From contig JAHJQP010000010.1 of the NCBI GenBank assembly GCA_018819165.1, positions 1 to 18,574 of the forward strand: a DNA stretch of 18,574 nt. Reading direction: 5' to 3'. This DNA comes from Pseudomonadota bacterium. GTDB taxonomy: Bacteria > Desulfobacterota > Syntrophia > Syntrophales > UBA5619. Shown here piece by piece: positions 1 to 11,719 of this stretch (its first letter is position 1; the number at the start of each line of letters is the position of its first letter). The translations under genes were made by a program, and so were the position numbers. The notes beneath the pieces are model-generated. The model saw only the letters and a list, made by a program, of their open reading frames with translations. It was not told the DNA's origin and did no database searches.

Positions 1-4099
<4,099 letters not shown>

Positions 4100-4161
4100 G
4101 GATGATATCTCCTAAGTATTGACACGGAAGCGAGGCCACGGGTCCCGGCCCCACGTTACTA

Positions 4162-7100
4162 CTACTCTTCGATCATCTCCACGTCCAGGCAAAGGCTCTG
4201 CAACTCCTTCACCAGGACATTGAAGGATTCTGGCAGGCCCGGTTCCGAAGTGTGCTCGCCTTTGACGATGGCTTCATAGATCCTCGTCCTGCCATACACG
4301 TCATCGGATTTGACGGTCAGGAACTCCTGCAGCGAGTAAGCGGCGCCGTATGCCTCCATGGCCCAGACTTCCATCTCGCCCAGCCTCTGTCCCCCGAACT
4401 GGGCCTTGCCACCTAAAGGCTGCTGGGTCACCAGGGAATAGGGACCGATGGACCGGGCATGAATCTTGTTGTCGACAAGGTGGTGGAGTTTCAGCATATA
4501 GATCATGCCTACGGTGATTTCCTGATCGAAGGGTTCCCCGGTCCGTCCGTCAAACAGTGTGGTCTGACCGGTCTCCGGGAGACCGCTGACCTTGAGCATG
4601 TTCTTGATTTCTTTTTCATCGGCGCCGTCAAAAACAGGCGTCTCGACCAAAATACCCCTTTTCAGCCGGCTGACGAACTGCCGTATCTCTTCCTCGCCGG
4701 CGCCGTTGATGAACCGGTCAAACTCGGGAGAGGAATAGACTTCCTTCAGCTCCTTTTTCAGGGGCCCCAACCCGTAATGCTTTTCCGCAAGGGCGTTGAT
4801 CTTCTCCCCCATGCCTCTCGCAGCCCAGCCCAGGTGCGTCTCCAGAATCTGCCCCACATTCATCCGCGAGGGAACCCCAAGGGGATTCAGGACAATGTCC
4901 ACCGGCGTACCATCCTTGAAATAGGGCATATCCTCCTCGGGAAGGATCCGGGAAAGCACGCCCTTGTTGCCGTGGCGGCCGGCCATTTTATCGCCGACAG
5001 AAAGTTTTCGTTTAATGGCGATGTAGACTTTGACCAGTTTGATCACCCCCGGGGGCAATTCGTCACCGGCCTTGAGCTTTTCGATCTTTCCCGCAAAATA
5101 GGCCTCCACGAACTCCTTTTTCCGGGAGAGATTCTCATACAGGATGCCGATTCTGGACTCCACTTCTTCCTCGCTGTCCAGGGCTATCTCCCGCCAGAGG
5201 TCAAAGGGGATCCTTGCCAGGACCTCATCGGTGATGATTTCACCCTTCTTCAGGAGGATCCGTTTCTTCTTGGGATCGGATACCTTGGAGGCCGACATCT
5301 TTCCAATCAGCATGCCGGCAATCTGCTTCCTGACACCCTCGGCAATGATCCGGATCTCGTCATCCCTGTCCTTGTACAGGAACGAAACGGCTTCGTCCTC
5401 GATATACTGGGAACGACTGTCGCGCTCTGTCCCTTTCCGGGCAAAGATCTTGGCGTCGATGATCGTACCTTCCACGCCTGGTGGAACACGCAGGGACGTA
5501 TCGCGGACATCACTGGCCTTTTCCCCGAAGATCGCCCGCAGAAGTTTCTCTTCGGACGAGAGCTGCGTTTCCCCTTTGGGGGTTATCTTTCCGACCAGGA
5601 TGTCTCCGGACTTCACCGCCACGCCCATACGGACGATCCCGCTGTCGTCCAGGTTTCTCAGGGCCTCTTCGCCCAAATTTGGAATATCCCGGGTGATCTC
5701 TTCCTTGCCGAGCTTGGTGTCCCGGGCCATGGTTTCGAATTCCTCGATATGGATCGAGGTATAGATATCATCCTTGACGATCCTCTCGCTGACCAGGATG
5801 GAATCTTCGTAGTTGTAGCCTCCCCAGGACATGAAGGCAACCATCACGTTTCTTCCCAGGGCCAGTTCCCCCCTGTCCGTGGCGGGTCCGTCCGCGATGA
5901 TCTCTCCCTTATTGACCTTCTGTTCTTTGCTCACAATGGGCTTCTGGTTGAAACAGGTATCCTGGTTGGACCGCTGATACTTGATCAGGTTATAGATATC
6001 CACCCCTGTATCGAGCCCTTCCCTTTCGGGAGCATCGCATTTGACGACGATCCGCGCGGCATCCACGCTTTCCACCACGCCGGACCGTCTAGCGACAACG
6101 ACCGCGCCGGAGTCTCTCGCCACAACGGATTCCATTCCCGTGCCCACCAGGGGCGCCTCGGGTTTCATCAGGGGCACCGCCTGCCTCTGCATGTTGGATC
6201 CCATCAGGGCACGGTTGGCATCGTCATGTTCGAGAAACGGGATCAGGGTCGCCGCCACGCTGACCAGCTGATTGGGGGAGACATCCATCATGTTGACCTC
6301 CGTCGGCACAACGGAGAGGAAATCGCCACCTTTCCTGGCCGAGATAAGCCCACCGATAAATTTCCCGTTCTTATCCAGGGGTCTGTCGGCCTGGGCAATG
6401 ATCAGGTTTTCTTCCTCTATGGCGGTCAGATAGCGGATCTCATCGAGCACCATGCCCTGGTTCACGACGCGGTAAGGCGTTTCAATGAAACCGAAGGTAT
6501 TGACTCTGGCAAAGGTGCTCAGCGATACGATCAGGCCGATATTGGGGCCTTCCGGGGTTTCTACCGGACAGATGCGGCCGTAATGGGTGGGATGCACGTC
6601 ACGCACCTCAAATCCCGCCCTTTCGCGCGTCAGGCCTCCCGGCCCGAGAGCCGACAATCTTCGCTTATGCGTGATCTCAGACAGGGGATTGGTCTGATCC
6701 ATGAATCGAGACAGCTGGCTGCTGCCGAAAAACTCATTCACAACGGCCGAGACCGGCTTGGCGTTGATGAGATCGTGCGGCATCATGGTTTCAATGTCCT
6801 GAAGGCTCATCTTCTCCTTGATGGCACGCTCCATACGGACCAGGCCGATCCGGTACTGATTTTCGATCAGTTCCCCAACCGAACGGACACGGCGGTTCCC
6901 CAAATGGTCGATGTCGTCCACGCTGCAATCACTCGAGCCGTTCTTTAGGTCGATCAGATACTTGACAGACGCCAGGATATCCTCGTTGCGCAACACGGTC
7001 ACGCTTGTCGGAACATCCAGATGGAGTTTGTAATTCATCTTCGCCCGCCCCACATCGGATAGATCATAGCTATCCGGCGAAAAAAAGAGGCTGGCGAAGA

Positions 7101-8247
7101 ATTTCTGGGCCGTCTCCGGCGTGGGGGGGTTGCTCGGCCTGAGCCTGCGATAGATCTCGATAATGGCATCCGCCGCCGTCTCTATCCGATCCATGAGGAG
7201 CGTATCCCGAATGGAGGCGTTCTCGCGATCTTCATCAAGCCGGATGAACTGAAACGAGGCGATCCCCTTCTCCCGCAAGAGCTGCAGCCCCTCCACGGTC
7301 AATTCTTCATTGCACTTCATCAGGATCTCGCCGGTCTGCGGATCCAGAACATCGGCAGAGAGTATCCTGCCGATGATACCCTCATCGCTTATCGGTATCC
7401 TGGTAATCGAGGACTCCGCTATTTTCTTCAGGTGGGGTTTGGATATCTTTCTCCCCTTCTTGACGACGACATCTCCCCCTTTCGTCACGACATCCGCAGG
7501 GGCCTTTTCCCCGATGAGGGAATCACTGACGGATATGTAGAGACGGTCGTCATCCAGCAGGATCTGTTCGATATCGTAAAAATAGCTCAGGATGAATGGC
7601 GTCGAGTTTCCCATTGCCTTCAGCAGGATCGTCACCGGCATCTTCCGCCGGCGATCGATCCTGACATAGAGAAGGTCCTTGGAATCGAACTCTAGATCAA
7701 GCCAGGACCCGCGGATCGGGATGATCCGGGCCGAATAGATCAGCTTTCCGCTTGCCAGGGTTTTTCCCCTGTCATGGTCGAAAAAGATGCCAGGTGAACG
7801 GTGCAACTGGCTGACGATCACCCTCTCCGTCCCATTGACGATGAAGGTGCCGTTCTCGGTCATCAGGGGGATTTCCCCAAAGTAGATTTCCTGTTCCTTA
7901 ATGTCCCGGATGGGTTTCGGTTTCGTATTCCGATCGGTATCGAAAACGACCAGGCGGACCACGATCTTCAGCGGCGCCGCATAGGTCATTCCCTTCTGGA
8001 TGCACTCCTGCATATCATAGCGGACATCGCCGATCCTGTAACTGACGAACTCAAGGGAACATTTTCCACTGAAATCGAAAATGGGAAAGACGCTGTTGAA
8101 AGCACCCAGCAGACCATAGTTCCCCCTCTTATCCGGAGCGATTTCCTGCTGAAGAAATTTCCGGTAGGAATCGGTCTGGATATCGATCAGGTCGGGGATA
8201 TCCAATATCTTTCTGATACGACCAAAATTCTTTCTAAACTCGCCCAT
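4162..8247 (-). CDS. rpoB: DNA-directed RNA polymerase subunit beta
   Basis: This is the beta subunit, 1361 residues against 1342 in E. coli. It begins with an ATG preceded by GAAAGGAT and the sequence MGEFRKNFGRIRKILDIPDL. The rifampicin-resistance region lies near residues 508-535 and is followed by the invariant GPGGLTRERAGFEVRD and YGRICPVETPEGPNIG stretches. GDKMAGRHGNKGV, which contributes active-site lysines, is near residue 1082. The one odd residue is R514 (codon CGA at 6706-6708), which aligns with E. coli Gln513, a rifampicin-contacting residue that is nearly always Gln. The Asp516, His526 and Ser531 equivalents are normal. Translation ends at three consecutive in-frame stops (TAG TAG TAA, 4156-4164). 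It lies 158 nt after rplL, behind a terminator-like hairpin, and 62 nt before rpoC. Confidence 0.99.
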   Translation of the reverse strand: MGEFRKNFGRIRKILDIPDLIDIQTDSYRKFLQQEIAPDKRGNYGLLGAFNSVFPIFDFSGKCSLEFVSYRIGDVRYDMQECIQKGMTYAAPLKIVVRLVVFDTDRNTKPKPIRDIKEQEIYFGEIPLMTENGTFIVNGTERVIVSQLHRSPGIFFDHDRGKTLASGKLIYSARIIPIRGSWLDLEFDSKDLLYVRIDRRRKMPVTILLKAMGNSTPFILSYFYDIEQILLDDDRLYISVSDSLIGEKAPADVVTKGGDVVVKKGRKISKPHLKKIAESSITRIPISDEGIIGRILSADVLDPQTGEILMKCNEELTVEGLQLLREKGIASFQFIRLDEDRENASIRDTLLMDRIETAADAIIEIYRRLRPSNPPTPETAQKFFASLFFSPDSYDLSDVGRAKMNYKLHLDVPTSVTVLRNEDILASVKYLIDLKNGSSDCSVDDIDHLGNRRVRSVGELIENQYRIGLVRMERAIKEKMSLQDIETMMPHDLINAKPVSAVVNEFFGSSQLSRFMDQTNPLSEITHKRRLSALGPGGLTRERAGFEVRDVHPTHYGRICPVETPEGPNIGLIVSLSTFARVNTFGFIETPYRVVNQGMVLDEIRYLTAIEEENLIIAQADRPLDKNGKFIGGLISARKGGDFLSVVPTEVNMMDVSPNQLVSVAATLIPFLEHDDANRALMGSNMQRQAVPLMKPEAPLVGTGMESVVARDSGAVVVARRSGVVESVDAARIVVKCDAPEREGLDTGVDIYNLIKYQRSNQDTCFNQKPIVSKEQKVNKGEIIADGPATDRGELALGRNVMVAFMSWGGYNYEDSILVSERIVKDDIYTSIHIEEFETMARDTKLGKEEITRDIPNLGEEALRNLDDSGIVRMGVAVKSGDILVGKITPKGETQLSSEEKLLRAIFGEKASDVRDTSLRVPPGVEGTIIDAKIFARKGTERDSRSQYIEDEAVSFLYKDRDDEIRIIAEGVRKQIAGMLIGKMSASKVSDPKKKRILLKKGEIITDEVLARIPFDLWREIALDSEEEVESRIGILYENLSRKKEFVEAYFAGKIEKLKAGDELPPGVIKLVKVYIAIKRKLSVGDKMAGRHGNKGVLSRILPEEDMPYFKDGTPVDIVLNPLGVPSRMNVGQILETHLGWAARGMGEKINALAEKHYGLGPLKKELKEVYSSPEFDRFINGAGEEEIRQFVSRLKRGILVETPVFDGADEKEIKNMLKVSGLPETGQTTLFDGRTGEPFDQEITVGMIYMLKLHHLVDNKIHARSIGPYSLVTQQPLGGKAQFGGQRLGEMEVWAMEAYGAAYSLQEFLTVKSDDVYGRTRIYEAIVKGEHTSEPGLPESFNVLVKELQSLCLDVEMIEE

Positions 8248-8305
8248 AGCATCCTTTCGGCTTTAAACCAGCAGCGATCTTTAGTTTTCACCAATATAAA
8301 CGAGC

Positions 8306-8373
8306 AAAAAGAACCCCATTCAACCTGTCTTTCTGCAATGCGGTGCAGCCAACCTGTTGTTTATAGGGGTTCT
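8306..8373 (-). terminator. Terminator-like attenuator hairpin between rplL and rpoB
   Basis: In the minus-strand transcript an 8-nt arm AGAACCCC (8366-8373) pairs perfectly with GGGGTTCT (8310-8317) and is followed at once by a run of T. Inside the large loop a second stem, CTGCA/TGCAG (8333-8337 with 8344-8348), can form. It sits in the spacer where E. coli has its L12-beta attenuator and RNase III site, which sets the ribosomal protein to polymerase ratio. That the hairpin partly terminates here is inferred from position and structure. Pure RNA processing is the alternative. Confidence 0.6.
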
Positions 8374-8405
8374 GATCCTTGCCGTTCTCTTTTTTAAACG
8401 TCTAT

Positions 8406-8792
8406 TTATTTTATCTCAACCGTGCCGCCGACCTCTTCGATCTTCTTCTTGATATCGGCTGCCTCGTCCTTGGAAACGCCCTCTTTAATCGGTTTGGGAA
8501 CTCCGTCCACCATGTCCTTGGCCTCCTTAAGTCCCAGCCCCGTGATCGCCCTAACCACCTTGATCACCTGGATCTTCTGATCGCCAAATCCCGTGAGGAT
8601 CGCATCAAACTCGGTCTTTTCCTCGACCGGCGCCGCCTGCGCCGACCCCGCGGCAGCGGCAGCCACGGCAACCGGCGCAGCAGCAGTCACGCCAAATCTC
8701 TGCTCCAGCTCCTTCACCAGTTCCGAAAGTTCAAGAACAGTCATCCCTTCAATGAATTTTACAACATCCTCTTTGGTCATCTCGTTTGCCAT
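8406..8792 (-). CDS. rplL: 50S ribosomal protein L7/L12
   Basis: This is the stalk protein L7/L12, 128 residues, which recruits translational GTPases to the ribosome as dimers on L10. The N-terminal dimerisation domain (about 1-35) leads to an Ala/Pro/Val-rich hinge (about 36-58). The globular C-terminal domain carries the expected KIQVIKVVRAITGLGLKEAK and KPIKEGVSKDEA stretches. The ATG at 8792 follows AGGAAGGA with good spacing. It is 27 nt downstream of rplJ and is followed by the rplL-rpoB attenuator region. Confidence 0.99.
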   Translation of the reverse strand: MANEMTKEDVVKFIEGMTVLELSELVKELEQRFGVTAAAPVAVAAAAAGSAQAAPVEEKTEFDAILTGFGDQKIQVIKVVRAITGLGLKEAKDMVDGVPKPIKEGVSKDEAADIKKKIEEVGGTVEIK

Positions 8793-8819
8793 TTTTCTAT
8801 TCCTTCCTGTATGTAATTT

Positions 8820-9344
8820 TTAGTTTGCTGACGCCTTTTTCTCTCGATAGGCATCAAGTATCCCCACAAGATTCCTCGGGACACCGCTCAATACATTCAC
8901 GAGAGATGCCTGCACCCCGACCATCAGGGAAAGCAACTGCCCGATCAGCACCTCTCGACTCGGCAACTCGGCGAGTATCGTGAGCTGTTCCCTGCTGAGG
9001 AATTTGCCATTCATCATGGCTGCCTTGATCTCAAGATTGGCATTCTTTTTGGCAAAATCAACGAGCGCCTTGGTGGTTTCGACCACGTCACCCCGCGTAA
9101 TGGCCACTGCCAGGGGGCCCCGGAAATATTCTTCCAGCGCGCTAAAATCGGTTTCACGGGACGCGATGGTCAGCAGAGTATTTTTCACGACCCTCAGTTC
9201 CGTGTTTGATTTGCGCAGGGCAACCCTCAGCGCCGTCATCTTCGCCACGTCCATTCCGATGTATCCGGTCAGAACGGCCAACTTGAAATCTTTCAGTTTT
9301 TCGTGGAGTTCAGCAGCAACCTGCTCCTTTGTTCTCCGATCCAA
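8820..9344 (-). CDS. rplJ: 50S ribosomal protein L10
   Basis: This is L10, 174 residues, the base of the ribosomal stalk that binds 23S rRNA and holds the L7/L12 dimers. The sequence has the family pattern: KEQVAAELHEKL at the N-terminus, then RVALRKSNTELRVVKNTL and FRGPLAVAI, and a C-terminal helix for L12 binding. The start is a TTG at 9344. It is chosen because AAAGGAGG lies 7 nt upstream and no in-frame ATG or GTG nearby gives a normal N-terminus. L10 (as the L10-L12 complex) probably represses its own operon through the leader at about 9485-9547. Confidence 0.97.
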   Translation of the reverse strand: MDRRTKEQVAAELHEKLKDFKLAVLTGYIGMDVAKMTALRVALRKSNTELRVVKNTLLTIASRETDFSALEEYFRGPLAVAITRGDVVETTKALVDFAKKNANLEIKAAMMNGKFLSREQLTILAELPSREVLIGQLLSLMVGVQASLVNVLSGVPRNLVGILDAYREKKASAN

Positions 9345-9385
9345 TCCTCAACCTCCTTTCCTCATCTGATCCGTTCCTTCCGGAT

Positions 9386-9412
9386 GGGGACACCTTGCGG
9401 CAAGGTGTCCCC
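9386..9412. repeat. 27-bp perfect palindrome, copy 1 (rplA-rplJ spacer)
   Basis: GGGGACACCTTGC, one central base, then its exact reverse complement: a 13-bp perfect inverted repeat. A near-identical copy lies at 10386-10412 on the other side of rplA. No poly-T follows on either strand, so it does not look like an intrinsic terminator. It resembles a REP-type intergenic palindrome. It lies between the L10 leader and the rplJ ribosome binding site. Confidence 0.85.
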
Positions 9413-9484
9413 GTTTGAAAAACCCGTTGAAAAAGTCAGAGAACAGAGCACCATACAGGATGATTCCGATGACCTGAAAGGCCA

Positions 9485-9547
9485 CATCTCAGTCTCGGCA
9501 GGCCGACCGCTCTCGTTTAAACTCCCTGTACCTGCTGTCTCAGACCA
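9485..9547 (-). ncRNA. Ribosomal protein L10 leader (autoregulatory mRNA element)
   Basis: In the spacer between rplA and rplJ, the minus-strand RNA reads GTCTGAGACAGCAGG, then a GGGAGTTTAAACGAGAG region, then CCTGCCGAGACT. The GTCT/AGAC and GCAGG/CCTGC pairings are separated by an asymmetric internal loop with GA-rich strands. This matches the kink-turn architecture of L10 leaders (Rfam L10_leader family, recalled, not searched). The L10-L12 complex would bind here to repress rplJL translation. Core pairing runs from 9545 to 9491. Confidence 0.72.
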
Positions 9548-9584
9548 CATTTTCGATCTAACCGGCCACCCGAGGCCGGAAAAA

Positions 9585-10283
9585 CTAAACGCTTCTCACG
9601 GAGAGAGGATCCACCTTCATCCCGGGACCCATGACGGACGAAATCGCAATGTTTCTGATATAGATCCCTTTGCTCGAAGCGGGTTTCAATTTGACGATCG
9701 TTTCGAGCAAGGCGAGAAAATTGCCGGTCAACTTCTCCGCACCGAATGAAACCTTGCCGATGGGGCAATGCACGATTCCCGCTTTTTCCACGCGGAATTC
9801 GACCTTGCCGGCCTTAAGCTCCTGAACGGTCCTAGCCACATCGAAGGTCACTGTTCCCACCTTCGGGTTCGGCATCAGTCCGCGGGGACCGAGGATCTTC
9901 CCCAGCTTGCCCACGCTTCCCATCATATCCGGCGTGGCGATCACCCGGTCAAATTCAAGCCAGCCGCCCTTGATCTTCTCGATCACCTCGTCCGACCCGA
10001 CCACATCGGCGCCAGCTTCCAGGGCCTCCTTCTCCTTCTCGCCCTTGGCAAAAACGAGCACCCGGACCGATTTTCCCAGCCCATTGGGCAGAACCACGGA
10101 GCCGCGCACCATCTGGTCCGCATGCGCCGGATTCACGCCGAGCCGGACGGCGGCATCGACCGTTTCATCGAATTTCGCCCTCGTGGTCCCGACGACCAGT
10201 TCCATCGCCTCCTGGATGGTATAGCGCTTCGCCGTTTCTACCCTTTTCCTTGCTTCTAAGTATTTCTTCCCTCTTTTTGACAT
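9585..10283 (-). CDS. rplA: 50S ribosomal protein L1
   Basis: This is L1, 232 residues, of the mobile L1 stalk near the E site. The family features are clear: SKRGKKYLEARKRVE at the N-terminus, DETVDAAVRLGVNP, the central MGSVGKLGKILGPRGLMPNP signature (near 120-140), and a C-terminal KGIYIRN segment. The ATG at 10283 follows GAGGG at about 6-nt spacing. In E. coli L1 represses rplKA translation by binding the rplK leader. Here rplA is separated from rplK by an unusually long structured spacer of 132 nt and from rplJ by 240 nt. Confidence 0.99.
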   Translation of the reverse strand: MSKRGKKYLEARKRVETAKRYTIQEAMELVVGTTRAKFDETVDAAVRLGVNPAHADQMVRGSVVLPNGLGKSVRVLVFAKGEKEKEALEAGADVVGSDEVIEKIKGGWLEFDRVIATPDMMGSVGKLGKILGPRGLMPNPKVGTVTFDVARTVQELKAGKVEFRVEKAGIVHCPIGKVSFGAEKLTGNFLALLETIVKLKPASSKGIYIRNIAISSVMGPGMKVDPLSVRSV

Positions 10284-10298
10284 GACAAACCCTCAAAT

Positions 10299-10327
10299 GG
10301 AAGCCAACCCCCGGGGACTGGGCTTCC
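10299..10327 (-). other. Hairpin just upstream of the rplA ribosome binding site
   Basis: GGAAGCC (10299-10305) pairs with GGCTTCC (10321-10327), and the loop contains the self-complementary CCCCGGGG. It ends about 15 nt before the rplA start codon in the minus-strand mRNA, close enough to affect initiation. A role in L1 feedback is possible but not shown by the sequence. Confidence 0.45.
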
Positions 10328-10385
10328 CCGAAATGATCACGTTAAGACATCCGCCAACCCATAACCCGGTGTTCTGCCGGCAGCC

Positions 10386-10412
10386 GGGGACACCTTGCCG
10401 CAAGGTATCCCC
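10386..10412. repeat. 27-bp palindrome, copy 2 (rplK-rplA spacer)
   Basis: This is the second copy of the GGGGACACCTTGC palindrome, starting 3 nt after the rplK stop codon. One arm differs from copy 1 by a single base, giving a U-G wobble in minus-strand RNA, so the RNA hairpin is kept. The central base is the complement of that in copy 1. A weaker nested stem (CCCGG at 10365-10369 with CCGGG at 10384-10388) overlaps its edge. Confidence 0.83.
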
Positions 10413-10415
10413 ACA

Positions 10416-10841
10416 TCATCCCGTGATTTCAATCCCCATGGATCTCGCCGTTCCCGCAACGATCCTGATCGCGCCCTCAATATCCACAGCATTGAGGTCA
10501 TTGTACTTCATTTCCGCAATTTCCTTGACCTGCTTGACCGTCACAGTCCCCACCTTATCGCGCTTGGGATCTCCTGCACCTTTGGCGATCTTTGCGGCCT
10601 GCTTCAACAGTACGGAAGCCGGGGGGGTTTTGGTCACGAATGTAAACGACCTGTCAGCGTAAACCGTGATGACGACCGGGATGACCATCCCCTCCTGGTT
10701 CTGCGTCATGGCGTTGTAGGCCTTGCAGAACTCCATGATGTTCACGCCGTGCTGACCGAGAGCAGGTCCGATCGGCGGTGAAGGGGTGGCCTTACCCGCT
10801 TTGATCTGAAGTTTTATATTTGCAATAACTTTTTTTGCCAT
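10416..10841 (-). CDS. rplK: 50S ribosomal protein L11
   Basis: This is L11, 141 residues (family 141-143), of the GTPase-associated centre, where it binds 23S rRNA and is needed for RelA activation. MAKKVIANIKLQIKAGKA opens the protein, followed by the proline-rich PPIGPALGQHGVN segment of the N-terminal domain and a C-terminal rRNA-binding domain ending in RSMGIEITG. The ATG at 10841 is chosen over a GTG three codons upstream because it gives the canonical N-terminus and AGGGTGATC precedes it. It is 85 nt after nusG. Confidence 0.99.
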   Translation of the reverse strand: MAKKVIANIKLQIKAGKATPSPPIGPALGQHGVNIMEFCKAYNAMTQNQEGMVIPVVITVYADRSFTFVTKTPPASVLLKQAAKIAKGAGDPKRDKVGTVTVKQVKEIAEMKYNDLNAVDIEGAIRIVAGTARSMGIEITG

Positions 10842-10881
10842 TCTGATCACCCTGTCTGAAATTTAAGGTTGAAGACCAAGG

Positions 10882-10920
10882 ATAAGGGGAAAATGCTTCC
10901 TCCTCGATCAGGCACCTTAT
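10882..10920 (-). promoter_or_regulatory. Possible structured leader of rplK (candidate L1 site)
   Basis: In the 85-nt nusG-rplK spacer the minus-strand RNA can pair ATAAGG (complement of 10915-10920) with CCTTAT (complement of 10882-10887). An inner GGAA/TTCC stem forms around a short loop. In E. coli the L1 feedback site lies in the leader just upstream of rplK, so this is the expected place. I cannot confirm L1-specific bases, so the call rests mostly on position. Confidence 0.3.
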
Positions 10921-10926
10921 TTCTCA

Positions 10927-11457
10927 TCAATTCTGCATAACCTGAATGAAATCCAGCTCTACCGGTGTCGATCGGCCGAAGATGCTGACAATCACCCGCA
11001 GCTTCCCCTTCTCCGGCTTCACCTCATCGATGATCCCGTCAAAATTGGTAAAGGGGCCATCAATGATCCGCACGTGATCACCCACATCGAATTTGAACTT
11101 CGGTTTGGGTTTCAGCGTCCCTTCATCGATCCTGGTTCTGAGGACATCAACATCCTTATCGGGAATCGGCGAAGGCTTGTCCTTGCTGCCGATAAAACCG
11201 GTCACCTTGGGCGTATCCTTCACGATGTGCCAGGTGTCGTCGTCCAGCTCCATCCGGACAAGGATATAGCCGGGAAAGAATTTCCGCTTTGAGGTCTTTT
11301 TCTCGCCTGAGACCAGTTCGACAATGTCCTCTTCGGGTATCAATATATCCGAGAAAAAGGCCTGCTTCCCCGCCGTTTCGATCCTCTCCTGGAGCGAAAG
11401 CTTCACCCGGTTTTCAAAACCCGAATACGTATGGACGACGTACCACCTGAAAGCCAT
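10927..11457 (-). CDS. nusG: Transcription termination/antitermination factor NusG
   Basis: NusG, 176 residues, binds the RNA polymerase clamp through its N-terminal NGN domain and contacts Rho or ribosomal S10 through its C-terminal KOW domain. The NGN domain (about 1-105) shows RWYVVHTYSGFENRVK and RKFFPGYILVRMELDDDTW. The KOW domain (about 122-172) shows FDVGDHVRIIDGPFTNFDG. The ATG at 11457, 4 nt after the secE stop, gives the standard MAFRWYVVHTYSG start. A TTG six codons upstream is open but is an unlikely start. Tight spacing suggests translational coupling to secE. Confidence 0.99.
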   Translation of the reverse strand: MAFRWYVVHTYSGFENRVKLSLQERIETAGKQAFFSDILIPEEDIVELVSGEKKTSKRKFFPGYILVRMELDDDTWHIVKDTPKVTGFIGSKDKPSPIPDKDVDVLRTRIDEGTLKPKPKFKFDVGDHVRIIDGPFTNFDGIIDEVKPEKGKLRVIVSIFGRSTPVELDFIQVMQN

Positions 11458-11461
11458 GTCG

Positions 11462-11665
11462 TTAACCCAGTACAAGCTTGACGATCTTCGTCAGCCCGAA
11501 ATCAACAATCCCCAGGAATACCGACACAATGATCACCACAATGATGACGACCGATGTAGAGGCAAGGGTCTGCTTGGGCGTCGGCCATGTAACTTTTTTC
11601 AGTTCCACTTTCGAGCCCGCCAGAAACTGCCTCACCTTTTCTGCAATAACCTTTATCCTGTCCAT
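11462..11665 (-). CDS. secE: Preprotein translocase subunit SecE
   Basis: SecE stabilises SecY in the inner-membrane protein-conducting channel. This is the short one-helix form, 67 residues. An amphipathic N-terminal segment contains GSKVELKKVTWPTPKQT, the conserved SecE signature, and is followed by one hydrophobic helix (about residues 38-58, VVIIVVIIVSVFLGIVDFGL). The ATG at 11665 (MDRIKVIAEK) is preferred, with GGG about 8 nt upstream. An open extension to 11740 exists, but it would translate an intergenic stem-loop repeat (11695-11719) and does not resemble SecE. nusG follows after 4 nt. Confidence 0.92.
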   Translation of the reverse strand: MDRIKVIAEKVRQFLAGSKVELKKVTWPTPKQTLASTSVVIIVVIIVSVFLGIVDFGLTKIVKLVLG

Positions 11666-11694
11666 CCTGAAATCCCTGATCACCCCGCACCTGA

Positions 11695-11719
11695 AGACTT
11701 CGTAAAAAGCCTTTAGTCT
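11695..11719. repeat. Stem-loop element with CTTTTTACG loop, copy A
   Basis: AGACT (11695-11699) and AGTCT (11715-11719) enclose a loop whose minus-strand reading contains CTTTTTACGA. A degenerate second copy with the same CTTTTTACG loop core is at 13711-13738. It lies in the 228-nt spacer between tRNA-Trp and secE. That spacer also has a small imperfect hairpin at 11831-11846 and otherwise shows no gene. Confidence 0.5.

Noticed and set aside
4459..6948. 829-codon open frame on the plus strand opposite rpoB
   Set aside because: Shadow of rpoB. The translation has no recognisable domain, and the minus frame is a complete, conserved beta subunit.
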